A stretch of 64,000 nucleotides of DNA from Gimesia sp. (GTDB lineage Bacteria > Planctomycetota > Planctomycetia > Planctomycetales > Planctomycetaceae), in NCBI GenBank assembly GCA_002706765.1, contig PAJV01000061.1, forward strand, positions 120,933 to 184,932. The letters are read 5' to 3'. Below are positions 10,249 through 19,664 of the stretch, in pieces (position 1 is the stretch's first letter; each line of letters begins with the position of its first letter). A program made the translations under genes and the position numbers. Under the pieces are notes generated by a model that searched no databases, was not told the DNA's origin, and worked only from the letters and a program-made list of their open reading frames with translations.

Positions 10249-12698
10249 GTTATTTTGCCTCGATTCCCACCTCTCTGATTCTGGCTGCCGACGAGACAAC
10301 CGCGTTTCGTTCGATCGAATACGATACGCCCGCCTCGGGCTGGGGCTGGCTGTTGCTGCTGGCTGGCCTGGGGCTCGTACTGCTGTTATCGTTTCGAACC
10401 ATCTGGAAAGACTCAGTTCAACTCTCCCTGTTCTGGCGCTGCTGGCTGGTTGCATTAAGGCTGGGAGTCCTGTTCGCGTTGATCGCAATCGTATTCAATC
10501 CGCATGAGCGTACACAGAAAATGTCGTTTCGCCCCTCACGGGTCGCGGTGCTGGTTGATACCTCCCTTTCGATGAGGCATCCCAATCAGCTGGCTGCGAC
10601 AAATGCAAGTTCGCCTGCCAGTCGCAACGGTGCCTCCCGCATGGAAGCCGTTGAAAAACTTCTGGCGGATTCCCCCCTGATCAAAGACCTGCAGAAAAAT
10701 CACCAGGTCAGTATTTATTCATTTGATAAAACTTTAGTCGGCCCCCTGCATGTCTTCCAGAAGCAGAATGCGACAGCTGACACTGCGAAACCAACATCGG
10801 AAGAACAAGCCCGCATTCCGGATCAACCCGACTGGAACACACTGCTTCAGCCCCAGGGTCTGGAGACGCGGCTGGGAGAACTGCTCGGACAGCTGATGCG
10901 GGAGATCAACGGCTCTACACTCTCCGGAATTATCATCGCCACGGATGGGGCTTCGAATGCAGGCACGGATTTACTATCCGCCAACGAAGCCGCTAAAGAT
11001 TCGAAGGTACGTCTCATTCCCCTGGGAGTCGGCAGTCCGGTTCCACCAGCGAACATCCAGATTTCCAAAATCATCGCCCCCACGGATGTGCAGTTCGGGG
11101 ATGGTTTTGAAATCACAGCGATCGTACAGGCCGTCGGAATGCCCGGTAAAAATATAACGATTGAACTTCTGAGAAAAGCGCCGGGCGAAGCTGATCCGAC
11201 TGTCGTGGAAACGCGGGATGTCCTGCTACCGACCGAAGACAGCCTGCCCCTGGATATCAAATTCGAACGCGTCCCCGCCACTGAGGGTGAAATTGGTTAT
11301 GTCGTGCGTGCCCGGGGCAATCAGCTGGTGGGCGACGCCAATGACATGGACAATGAACTGGCCCATTCCGTCAATGTATTCAGCCGCCCGACACGGGTCC
11401 TGGTCATTGCCGGTGGTCCCATGCGTGATTATCGCTTTGCCCGTACCATGCTGTACCGTCATCCTTCGATCCAGTCTTCAGTCTGGCTGCAGTCTGCCCC
11501 CCCCGGAGTCTCTCAGGATGCAAACGAACTGTTGTATGAATTTCCCCAGCGGGCAGATCTGTTTGAATACGACGTGGTACTCGCGTTCGATGTGAACTGG
11601 GAATTACTGTCTGCAGAACAGATGCAAAATCTGAACGAATGGGTCTCATCAGCTGGCGGCGGAATCGTCATGGTGGCCGGTGATGTTTACACGCCCAAGC
11701 TTGCCCAGGAAAGTGAGAAGTACCAGTCGATCCTGGATCTGTATCCTGTATTTATCAACTCGTTCGTACGCGATTACCTGGATGAAGAAGCAACACAGAT
11801 TCGCAGAATTGAATGGACTCAGGCCGGCCTGGATGCCGGCTTCCTGATGTTGACCGACGATCCGGCAACTTCACGCCAGTTATGGGAAAACTTTCCGGGC
11901 ATTTACCGCTGCTACCCTTCGAATGGTGCCAAAGCGGCTGCCACGGTTTACGCCCACTTCCCCGATCCAAAAACACAAACCGAATTTGGATTCTCGATAT
12001 TGATGGCGTCCCAGTATTACGGAGAAGGTCGTTGTTTCTATCTGGGCAGCCCCGAAATGTGGCGGTTGCGCTCGATTGATGAAGATTACTACGACCGTTT
12101 CTGGACCAAGCTCATCCGAAATATCGGACAGGGTCGTACCAAAAGGGGCACGAAACGGGGCACCCTTATTCTGGAACGGGATGAATATGTACTGGGGCAG
12201 ACTGTCTCTGTACGTGTTCGGTTGCTCGACCCGGAATTCAAACCTCTGATTCAGGAATCGGTGCCGATGGAAGTCATTGATCCCCGCGGCAGACCCCTGG
12301 TTCCCAATCTGCTGTTGATGCAGGACCGGAATCGGCCTGGGGAATACGTCGCCAGTTTCCGTGCCGGCCTGCCAGGAAAATATCGATTTGAAATCACTGT
12401 TCCTGACTCCAAAGGACAGGTGGTTAATGGCAGTCTGACTGTCCTGCTCCCGCGACTGGAAGATGAATCTCTCAGTCAGAATGTGAAAGGCCTCAAAGAA
12501 CTGGCCCGCGACACCGGGGGGCAGTATCTCGCACTGGAAGAGGCAGAGCAGATCCCTGCACTGCTGCCTGACCAGGGAGAAGAATTTCTCGTTGATGAAC
12601 GGCTGAAAACACTCTGGGACCAGGGCTGGGTCTTCTTTCTACTGGCAGGTCTGCTGGCGGCAGAATGGTTAACGCGAAAATTATTCAAGCTGGCATGA
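10245..12698 (+). CDS. Membrane VWA protein with glutamine-amidotransferase-like domain
   Basis: The start overlaps the stop of the previous gene (ATGA), so the two are translationally coupled. Two N-terminal membrane helices (about 33-50 and 65-85) are followed by a VWA domain with an intact MIDAS motif in VLVDTSLSM (D105, S107, S109) and a second landmark, GIIIATDGASNAG. From about 385 a class I GATase-like Rossmann region begins with RVLVIAGGPMRDYRF and includes GGGIVMVAGD; no catalytic Cys is evident, so it is probably a binding fold. A last helix near 793-812 anchors the C-terminus. Its partner in the second cluster is the 849-aa protein at 54609. Exact role is unknown. Confidence 0.85.
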   Translation: MSYFASIPTSLILAADETTAFRSIEYDTPASGWGWLLLLAGLGLVLLLSFRTIWKDSVQLSLFWRCWLVALRLGVLFALIAIVFNPHERTQKMSFRPSRVAVLVDTSLSMRHPNQLAATNASSPASRNGASRMEAVEKLLADSPLIKDLQKNHQVSIYSFDKTLVGPLHVFQKQNATADTAKPTSEEQARIPDQPDWNTLLQPQGLETRLGELLGQLMREINGSTLSGIIIATDGASNAGTDLLSANEAAKDSKVRLIPLGVGSPVPPANIQISKIIAPTDVQFGDGFEITAIVQAVGMPGKNITIELLRKAPGEADPTVVETRDVLLPTEDSLPLDIKFERVPATEGEIGYVVRARGNQLVGDANDMDNELAHSVNVFSRPTRVLVIAGGPMRDYRFARTMLYRHPSIQSSVWLQSAPPGVSQDANELLYEFPQRADLFEYDVVLAFDVNWELLSAEQMQNLNEWVSSAGGGIVMVAGDVYTPKLAQESEKYQSILDLYPVFINSFVRDYLDEEATQIRRIEWTQAGLDAGFLMLTDDPATSRQLWENFPGIYRCYPSNGAKAAATVYAHFPDPKTQTEFGFSILMASQYYGEGRCFYLGSPEMWRLRSIDEDYYDRFWTKLIRNIGQGRTKRGTKRGTLILERDEYVLGQTVSVRVRLLDPEFKPLIQESVPMEVIDPRGRPLVPNLLLMQDRNRPGEYVASFRAGLPGKYRFEITVPDSKGQVVNGSLTVLLPRLEDESLSQNVKGLKELARDTGGQYLALEEAEQIPALLPDQGEEFLVDERLKTLWDQGWVFFLLAGLLAAEWLTRKLFKLA

Positions 12699-12702
12699 AT
12701 TG

Positions 12703-12711
12703 TGATACAAT
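12703..12711 (+). promoter_or_regulatory. Possible extended -10 promoter before the 819-aa gene
   Basis: TG at 12703-12704, one base, then TACAAT at 12706-12711, which matches the TGnTATAAT extended -10 form with one mismatch. It lies 54 bases before the ATG at 12765. No clear -35 was found. It could provide internal transcription within the long block; an AT-rich match by chance is possible. Confidence 0.35.
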
Positions 12712-12764
12712 TTCTCTGTTTTCTATTGATAACACTCCGCTGAAAATCAGCATGAACTAAACGA

Positions 12765-15224
12765 ATGAATGAACCGTCAAACATTTCGATTCCCCGGGAA
12801 ATCACCGATTTACTCAATCGGTTACGGGGTAAAATACGTAAATATATTCTGCTGGAAGGCGCAGCAAAGCTGCTGGTAGTCGCCGGCTTGATTTTCTGGG
12901 CCAGCTTTGTGGTCGACTGGGTTTATTTCCAACTCAGCCATTTTGAGTTACCAGTCTGGTTTCGTGCCTCGTTTGTCGCGCTCTCGTTAACAGCGATACT
13001 GGTTCTGTCTGGTACGTTGATTGTGTTTCGCCTGTTGACAAAAATGAGAAAGAAAGCGCTGGCCCTCGTTCTGGAACGCCGCTTTCCTGAGTTGAATGAC
13101 CGGCTGGCAACGGCGATTGAACTGCACGAATCCAATGAACCTCAAAATGCACTCACCCGCGCCATGTTGGAGCGGACAGTCAAAGAAGTCGCACAAGGCA
13201 GCAGTCGGCTTCCTTTAGAAGACGTCTTCGATAAACGCCCATTACGAAGAGCATTCTTCGGTGCCCTGATCCTGTCCGTTTCCATTCTGATCCTGGCTGT
13301 CGTCAACCAGCCCGCGATGGCTCGCTGGGCGAAAGGGTACCTGGAATTACAAAACGATTACTGGAACCGTGAGACAGGACTGGTCGTCAAAGTGCTCGCT
13401 CAACCGGGAGACCGGATCCGGGAATTCCAGGACCAGACTTACAAACATGGCCTGGGAAATGATCTGACACTGGTAGTGGAAACTGTCGAGGGAAAAAAAG
13501 TTCCGGAACGCGTGCAGTTAACCTATCGCATGCAGAATGGACGGGATGGAGGCCGGACCGTTATGTCTCGCCTGGGCGAAGGTCGTTTCAAGCACACGAT
13601 TACGGACGTCCTAGACGGTATGCAGATCTGGGTTTCCGGCAATGACTATACCAATCCGGAACCCTATCAGATTGAAATTGTAGAAACACCCGTTCTCGAC
13701 CAGATCCAGCTGGAATGTCGCTATCCGGAATATACCGGCTTGAACACCTTAGACCCCGAGACCGGTCTGCCCCAACCCGATCTCCGGACCGTTCAGGGAA
13801 CTCAGATCGCGCTGCCCGTCCACACAGACTTCCAGATGATCTCCACGGCCAACAAGCCCATCACCCGGTTTTCTCTGGAAACAGATCAGCTCAAAATACA
13901 GCTCGAGCCAGCGTTGGCAGCCGGTTCCTCATCGAAGTCTAATTTCCTGGCATGGAAAAATCTACAGGGAGAGATTGTAAAGCAGACCAGTTTCTCGCCT
14001 GCTCAATTAGCACAGATGTGTGGTCCGGACCATCAGGTTTTTCGGATTCCCTTTACATTAGTTTCTGAAAATAAAGCAACCGCTGCCCAAAGGATCCCGC
14101 TGCTGATTGATCAGCCGATGCGGATCTACCTGGAAGACGTAGACGGGCTGCTGGTCACTGAACCGATTCGCCTCAGTGTGATGGGGATTATCGATCAGGC
14201 ACCGCAGGTGGACACCCGCCTGACGGGAATTGGAAAATCAATTACCCGCAAAGCAATGATTCCGGTCGCAGGAAAAATCACCGATGACTATGGCATCCAG
14301 TCGGCGCACTTTGACTTTCTGGTAGACGAAGCTAAAAAGTTCCGTCCTCGACCATTCCGTTCCAAGCCTGCGGAACGTCCCAAAGAGTTTACCTTACAGC
14401 GAAATGAAAAAGAGGCCTGGGAGCGATTTGAAGTTCTGCCGCTGGATTTAAAAGTGGGTCAGAAACTCAGCCTGACAGTTCATGCTGAAGATGCGGATAA
14501 CCTGAGTGGCCCCCATCTGGTACATGGTGAAACCTATCATTTTGAAATCGTGACGGATGAAGAATTGCTTTCAATCCTATATTCCAAAGAACTGAATTTG
14601 CGCAAGCGCTTTGAACAGATCTTCAAAGAAGTCACACAGACCCGAGATGAGCTCAAAGAACGCGTCGCCCAGGTTCGCGAATCCCAGACCATCAGAGAGA
14701 AACAAAAGCAGGGACAGACCGACCCCGGTTGGGACGACAAATTACTGGAAAACCAGAGTGCCGTCGCCATTTCGGCAGATCGATCGCTCTATGGAACGCG
14801 GAAAAATGCGACCGAAACCGCCTCGATTGTGGAATCATTTCATGACATTCGCGAAGAGTTGGTCAACAACGGTGTGGCCACTGCACAGATTCTGGGTCGC
14901 ATAGATGACAAAATCCTCAAACCTCTGACGATGATTCATGAACAGGATTTTCCAGATGTCGATCAACGGCTGGGACTGTTCCGACTGGCAATCGAAAAGA
15001 ATACCGACCCGCTTACCGAAATCCAGACCAGCATTGATCTTCTGGATGCCATGCTGGTTCGCATGCAGAACGTTCTCAACGAAATGCAGGACCTGCTGGA
15101 GTTCCATGAAGCCATCGAAATGCTTAAAAATCTGATCGAACGTGAGAAAGAATTGACCGAAGAGACCAAAAAGTATCGCAAAAACAAGCTTCTGGACCGT
15201 CTCAAAGGTTTGGGGTTAGAGTAA
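12765..15224 (+). CDS. DUF4175-like large membrane protein with C-terminal coiled coil
   Basis: I do not recognise a characterised family; the layout recalls DUF4175-type proteins. Two N-terminal membrane helices (about 36-56 and 66-90) are followed by a conserved-looking cytoplasmic stretch with LERRFPELNDRLATAIEL (about 103-120), a third helix at about 163-182, a long beta-rich extracytoplasmic region (about 200-590) and helical heptad-rich segments at about 600-660 and 740-815. The N-terminal third matches the 1350-aa protein at 57345 in helix placement and in the motif L-N-(D/E)-R-L-(A/T)-(T/S)-x-(I/L)-E-L. It follows the VWA genes with a 66-base gap. It is likely a structural part of the same envelope complex, by context only. 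Confidence 0.75.
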   Translation: MNEPSNISIPREITDLLNRLRGKIRKYILLEGAAKLLVVAGLIFWASFVVDWVYFQLSHFELPVWFRASFVALSLTAILVLSGTLIVFRLLTKMRKKALALVLERRFPELNDRLATAIELHESNEPQNALTRAMLERTVKEVAQGSSRLPLEDVFDKRPLRRAFFGALILSVSILILAVVNQPAMARWAKGYLELQNDYWNRETGLVVKVLAQPGDRIREFQDQTYKHGLGNDLTLVVETVEGKKVPERVQLTYRMQNGRDGGRTVMSRLGEGRFKHTITDVLDGMQIWVSGNDYTNPEPYQIEIVETPVLDQIQLECRYPEYTGLNTLDPETGLPQPDLRTVQGTQIALPVHTDFQMISTANKPITRFSLETDQLKIQLEPALAAGSSSKSNFLAWKNLQGEIVKQTSFSPAQLAQMCGPDHQVFRIPFTLVSENKATAAQRIPLLIDQPMRIYLEDVDGLLVTEPIRLSVMGIIDQAPQVDTRLTGIGKSITRKAMIPVAGKITDDYGIQSAHFDFLVDEAKKFRPRPFRSKPAERPKEFTLQRNEKEAWERFEVLPLDLKVGQKLSLTVHAEDADNLSGPHLVHGETYHFEIVTDEELLSILYSKELNLRKRFEQIFKEVTQTRDELKERVAQVRESQTIREKQKQGQTDPGWDDKLLENQSAVAISADRSLYGTRKNATETASIVESFHDIREELVNNGVATAQILGRIDDKILKPLTMIHEQDFPDVDQRLGLFRLAIEKNTDPLTEIQTSIDLLDAMLVRMQNVLNEMQDLLEFHEAIEMLKNLIEREKELTEETKKYRKNKLLDRLKGLGLE

Positions 15225-15319
15225 ACTGAAAACGGACCAAAACCGGAGAAAAATGCGATTCAAGAACTCCTCAATCACACACTGGACACAAAAACACGCT
15301 TCGATCCTCGTCCTTTACG

Positions 15320-15328
15320 TGATATAAT
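15320..15328 (+). promoter_or_regulatory. Extended -10 promoter before the Gln-rich gene
   Basis: TGATATAAT at 15320-15328 is an exact TGnTATAAT extended -10 element. It sits in a 191-base gap, 88 bases before the ATG at 15416. The -35 region is poor, as is common when the extended element is present. It would allow the downstream genes (15416-24499) to be expressed apart from moxR. Confidence 0.5.
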
Positions 15329-15415
15329 AATTAACGCGTTTAAATCTTTGCGCGCCGCACAGATAGACGTCCATGCAACTGACGCTTCCCCTTCCTCAAC
15401 CGTTCTGAGATCACT

Positions 15416-17182
15416 ATGAAAACTTTGGCAGAAATAACACTGATGTGGAATCGTCCAGGGACTTTCGTTCTGATGCTTTCGCTCTTAGGCTGCCTGCTGA
15501 ATCAGAACATCAGCCAGGCACAGCAACCCGGGGCTACGGAAGACGCTGCTGCCCCGGAGGTAAAAAAAAGCAACCTGTCCGACAAACAGGAAGCAATCAC
15601 GCAGCAGTTCAAACGATTTGAATCAACATTGCATGATCTTGGCGAATACATGAAAAAGACAGATCCTGCACGCGCGGACCTGCTGTTTCGTGCTTTTGGT
15701 CAAAGCAAACAGAACCAGATGACGGTTGAAATGCAACGTGTGCTGCAGATGCTCGATCAGGGTCAACTGGGAGATGCGGTGGAACGCCAGGAGAATCTGC
15801 TGAAAAACATGCAGAATCTGCTCGCATTGCTTCAAAGTGAAGACCGCATGAGTGAAGTCGAGAAAGAGAAGCAACGCATTCAGGATCTGCTCAAAGATGT
15901 CAATCGACTGATGGGGCAGGAACGGGATGTGCGTGCGGCGACTGAGCGGGGAGGAAATCCCGCGGACCTCAAAGATAAACAACAGAAGGCTGAGGAGAAC
16001 GCCCAGAAACTGGTCGACAAAATCGAACAGCAGGACGCCGAAAAAAACGATTCCCAGAAGCCTGATTCCGATTCCAAATCATCTGAGAAGGAACAGGAAG
16101 GCCAGCAGAAAGACCAGAAGAATCAAGAGGGAAAGTCCGATTCGAAATCAGAGTCTGAATCCGGCAAACCTTCCGAATCAGAGTCGAAAGGCAAACCGCC
16201 TGAAAACGGCAAATCAGATCCCAATCAAAAAGGGTCTGAAGGACAGAAATCTGATCAGCAGTCTCAAGAACAGCAACAGCAGTCGCAACAACAGCAGCAG
16301 CAAGGCCAGCAGGGAAAATCCCAGGAGGGAGAAAACCAGCAGTCCCAGGAACAACAGCAGCAGAAGACGCCGGGACGGGAACAGATCGAACAGGCCCGCC
16401 AGGAAATGGAAAAGGCCATCGAAGAACTGGAAAAAAAACAGAAAGATGCTGCTTCCCGTCACCAGGATGATGCGATCCGAAAATTAACGGAAGCCAAAGA
16501 AAAACTCGAGGAAATGCTGCGTCAGTTACGCGAAGAAGAACGTGAACTGATGCTGGCTGCCATGGAAGCCCGTTTGCAGAAGATTCTGGCGCAACAGAAT
16601 CGTGTTTACGCCGGCACCCTTTCCATCGGTCAAGTTCCCGAAAAGGAACGCACGAGCCGTCATACGGCCCGCGCTGTGCAACTGTCCCGTGAAGAATCCC
16701 TGATTGGGCTCGAGGTTGAAAAAGCGATCCTGCTGATCACGGATGAAGGGTCTTCGGTCGCCTTCAGTGAAGCGCTGGCGGAAGTCCGGGAAGACGTGCA
16801 AAATGTAAGTTACCGTCTGAATCGCGTGCAGGTGGATGAACTGACACAGGGCATTGAAAAAGACATCATCAGTTCCCTGGAAGAAATGATTGAAGCGCTA
16901 CAGAAAGAAATGGATAAATCAGACGAAGAGAAAAAGAAACAGCAACAACAGCAACAGCAGGGCTCCCCGGAAGACCAGGCATTAATCGACATGCTGGCAG
17001 AGATCAAAATGCTGCGGTCATTGCAGTTACGTGTGAATAATCGTACCCGGCGAATTGAAAAACTGGCATTGGAAGAGGGAGCCAACCAGGCCGACATCCA
17101 GGAACAGTTACAGAAACTGGCTAATCGACAAACCCGCATTCAAAATGCGACTTATATACTGGCAACCGGCAAAAACAAATAA
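15416..17182 (+). CDS. Secreted Gln/Lys/Ser-rich coiled-coil protein
   Basis: A signal peptide is likely: hydrophobic residues at about 16-30, then SQAQQ. Residues about 50-190 are charged helix with heptads. About 195-320 is low-complexity sequence dominated by Gln, Ser, Lys, Glu and Pro with several Gln runs. About 320-500 is again long helix, interrupted at about 508-514 by a seven-Gln run. The C-terminal part is helical with IKMLRSLQLRVNNRTRRIEKL. No enzymatic motif is seen. The same mix (coiled coils, then a Gln/Ser/Lys-rich tract) makes up the second half of the 1350-aa protein at 57345, which suggests the two are equivalent. It follows the 819-aa gene and precedes the 380-aa gene by 41 bases. 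Confidence 0.8.
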   Translation: MKTLAEITLMWNRPGTFVLMLSLLGCLLNQNISQAQQPGATEDAAAPEVKKSNLSDKQEAITQQFKRFESTLHDLGEYMKKTDPARADLLFRAFGQSKQNQMTVEMQRVLQMLDQGQLGDAVERQENLLKNMQNLLALLQSEDRMSEVEKEKQRIQDLLKDVNRLMGQERDVRAATERGGNPADLKDKQQKAEENAQKLVDKIEQQDAEKNDSQKPDSDSKSSEKEQEGQQKDQKNQEGKSDSKSESESGKPSESESKGKPPENGKSDPNQKGSEGQKSDQQSQEQQQQSQQQQQQGQQGKSQEGENQQSQEQQQQKTPGREQIEQARQEMEKAIEELEKKQKDAASRHQDDAIRKLTEAKEKLEEMLRQLREEERELMLAAMEARLQKILAQQNRVYAGTLSIGQVPEKERTSRHTARAVQLSREESLIGLEVEKAILLITDEGSSVAFSEALAEVREDVQNVSYRLNRVQVDELTQGIEKDIISSLEEMIEALQKEMDKSDEEKKKQQQQQQQGSPEDQALIDMLAEIKMLRSLQLRVNNRTRRIEKLALEEGANQADIQEQLQKLANRQTRIQNATYILATGKNK

Positions 17183-17223
17183 GCGATTTTTCCAGATCGC
17201 GGGAACAAAGGTAACAGACCGCC

Positions 17224-18366
17224 ATGCAAGTCAGGATTAATTTAACTCGCACCACAGGATCAACTCTCCTCTGCCGGGGAGTGTTCGCCCTGATCCTGCT
17301 GACCTTGCTACTACCTGCGTTCAGCTTTGGGCAGACTCCCCTTCCCGTGCCTCTTCCCTTAAAAGAGCCAGCCGAGAAACAAACTGAGACAGAGGTCACG
17401 GTGCTATATGCTGCCCCGACGTCTGCAGAATTAAAATCTCAACTGGAAAACTGGGTTGCCGATCAAAAAGTAAAAGATCCGGCGCAACTGAAAGCAACGG
17501 CCAGTCAACTGGTAAAACTGGAATCCGCCTCATCTGCCGAAGAGAAGCTGAACGTGGCAATCCGCATCTTCTCAGTCGTCGATCCACAAGCAGCAGAGCT
17601 GATTCAATCTAACCAGTTTTCAGACAGAGTTCCTCAGTTTTCCACCCATCCACTGCTAATGGAAGGAAAAGCGGAAACATTTTATCTTGCCAATCTGAGA
17701 TACTTTGTCGCCCGCAATCTGACACAATTCAGACTGGTCGACCCGGCTCTGGAAATCTTCAATTCCATCAACCCGGAACCCCTGATTGATCCGGCTGGGT
17801 ACCTGTTTTATAAAGCGGTCTGTGAACACCACCTGTTGCAGAAAGAAGCCTGTGAAAAAACTCTGGATCAACTCCTGAACCGTACCCAGGACGTTCCTGA
17901 ACGCTTTACCCAGGTCGCGGTCCTGATGCAGGCAGATCTGGCATCACTCAAAGAAGAAAGCCTGGATGAAATTTCCCGCAAGATGAGTGATGTGGAGCGC
18001 AGGCTCGAACTCGGTAATTCCGGAAAGAAAGTCCAGCAGGTCGAAGACGAAATCATTGCCTCTCTGGATAAACTGATCAAGAAAATGGAAGACCAGTCAA
18101 AAAACAGCCCTGCTTCCGGTTCGGGGGCAGGCAATTCCAAAACTCCCGCCGCAGGTTCTGATGAGAGCCGCGTGAAAGGCGAGACTGCACCGGGAGAAGT
18201 GGACAAGAAAAAATTATCCAACAATGGGGGCTGGGGCCAGTTGCCACCCAAAAAGCAGGCTTCTGCCAAAAACATTATCAACCGTAATTTCCCATCCCAT
18301 TACCGTAAAGCAATTGAAAAATACTTCAAGAAGCTGGCTGCCGAAAAAGCCAGTTCCGGTAAATAA
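17224..18366 (+). CDS. Secreted protein with C-terminal WG-x-LP motif
   Basis: A signal peptide (about 1-36, ending SFGQ) leads to a helical region without a recognised family, perhaps TPR-like (about 55-270). A Ser/Gly-rich linker follows, then the C-terminal motif GGWGQLPPK (about 336-344) and a final helix, HYRKAIEKYFKKLA (about 360-373). The same ending, WGELP followed after about 20 residues by EYARLIKHYFEAI, closes the 1350-aa protein at 57345. I read it as a short interaction motif shared by the two clusters. The gene is in line with its neighbours and probably co-transcribed. No enzymatic function can be proposed. Confidence 0.75.
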   Translation: MQVRINLTRTTGSTLLCRGVFALILLTLLLPAFSFGQTPLPVPLPLKEPAEKQTETEVTVLYAAPTSAELKSQLENWVADQKVKDPAQLKATASQLVKLESASSAEEKLNVAIRIFSVVDPQAAELIQSNQFSDRVPQFSTHPLLMEGKAETFYLANLRYFVARNLTQFRLVDPALEIFNSINPEPLIDPAGYLFYKAVCEHHLLQKEACEKTLDQLLNRTQDVPERFTQVAVLMQADLASLKEESLDEISRKMSDVERRLELGNSGKKVQQVEDEIIASLDKLIKKMEDQSKNSPASGSGAGNSKTPAAGSDESRVKGETAPGEVDKKKLSNNGGWGQLPPKKQASAKNIINRNFPSHYRKAIEKYFKKLAAEKASSGK

Positions 18367-18424
18367 CGATATTAAATCCTTTTAAATTCACTCATCGTTC
18401 AGCTGAGTTACTGGAGTTTACTAA

Positions 18425-19591
18425 ATGCCTGTTCTGTTTTTTGTTTCAATGACCACGCTGCTGGCCGTGGCTCCTGAAGTTGAAGTCACTTCACTCAGTG
18501 GCGCAAGTGCCACCGGGAGTCTGCAGTCATTAAACAAAACAGTCGCGAAAGTCAAAGCGGGGCAGACCGAGAAAGATCTTCCCCTGTCCAATATTTTGAA
18601 TATGCGATTTCCCAGACACCGTTTTCAACGCAGCCTTGAGCTGCCCGTCACAGTCAGGCTGACTGATGGCTCTCATTTTCCGATACAAAGCCTGCAAAGC
18701 AACGAACGACAGGTTAAAGTCAGCGGCGACCAGACGGGCGAGCTGGTCCTGCCATCAATAAATGTCGCCTCAATTCGCTTTGGACCGCTGACTTCCAATA
18801 TCAGAGGCTCCTGGGAAAAACTGTTGAACGGAGAAAATTCAAAAGACCTGCTCGTGGTTCAAAAGGAGAATGTCCTCGATTACATCGATGGAGTCGTGGG
18901 TTCGATTACCGGAGATAAAATTCAGTTTTTTACCGGGGAAGACGAAGTCGCCGTCAATCGCAGTCGCGTTTTCGGAGTCATCTACGCACGGCCTCCCTCT
19001 CCGGAAGGTTCCCCCTTCTGTGCAATTCGACTGACAGACGAGGGAGTATTGAATGCTTCCGCGATTACTTTTACGGGTACCGAATTTATCGCCACTTTGC
19101 AGGCAGGCGCCCAGGCCCGGTTTGCCCCCCCATCGATTGCCAGTCTGGATTTCAGCCAGGGTAAGGTGCGTTATCTCTCTGACCTGGAACCAGCGAATAT
19201 TGAATACACGCCTTTCTTTGATACGGTCTGGAAATATCGGAAAGACAGACACCGTGATGGTGGCCCCCTGCGGGTGGGCGGGAAAGAGTATGCCCGTGGT
19301 CTTTACATTCATTCCAAAACACTTCTTCAATATCGACTGAAAGGCGAGTACCGGAATTTTCGCGCGATCATGGGGATCGATGATTCCGTGCCCGGCATTG
19401 GATTTGTCTATGTTGAGATCAAGGGTGATGGCCGCATTCTGTACTCGGGAAATGTGCGGAGCTCAGATTCTCCGGTGGAATTAAATCTGGATGTTCGCGG
19501 CGTCCGTGATTTCGAGGTCCTGGTCGATTTTGGAGACAACCTGGAAATCTGCGATCACCTCGATCTTTGTGAAGCACGTTTTATTAAATAA
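18425..19591 (+). CDS. Secreted NPCBM-domain protein
   Basis: A short hydrophobic leader (about 1-16) is followed by a region (about 18-130) of beta strands with a VTSLSGASATGSL segment common in planctomycetal exported proteins. The C-terminal 130 residues (about 258-388) form an NPCBM domain, a galactose-binding-like fold: YARGLYIHSKTLLQYRL, a GIDDSVPGIGFVYVEI segment, then a final strand pair. NPCBM domains usually bind carbohydrate and are often attached to glycosidases; here there is no enzyme domain, so it may be a cell-surface or matrix binding protein. A TGGAG ribosome binding site precedes the ATG by eight bases. It lies between the coiled-coil genes and the HtrA genes. Confidence 0.88.
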   Translation: MPVLFFVSMTTLLAVAPEVEVTSLSGASATGSLQSLNKTVAKVKAGQTEKDLPLSNILNMRFPRHRFQRSLELPVTVRLTDGSHFPIQSLQSNERQVKVSGDQTGELVLPSINVASIRFGPLTSNIRGSWEKLLNGENSKDLLVVQKENVLDYIDGVVGSITGDKIQFFTGEDEVAVNRSRVFGVIYARPPSPEGSPFCAIRLTDEGVLNASAITFTGTEFIATLQAGAQARFAPPSIASLDFSQGKVRYLSDLEPANIEYTPFFDTVWKYRKDRHRDGGPLRVGGKEYARGLYIHSKTLLQYRLKGEYRNFRAIMGIDDSVPGIGFVYVEIKGDGRILYSGNVRSSDSPVELNLDVRGVRDFEVLVDFGDNLEICDHLDLCEARFIK

Positions 19592-19664
19592 TTCAGTGAC
19601 GGTTCATTTAACGGGAACAGACTGGCTGTTTCGAAGTGAGCCGTGGAAGTTTAAAGGTAATTTG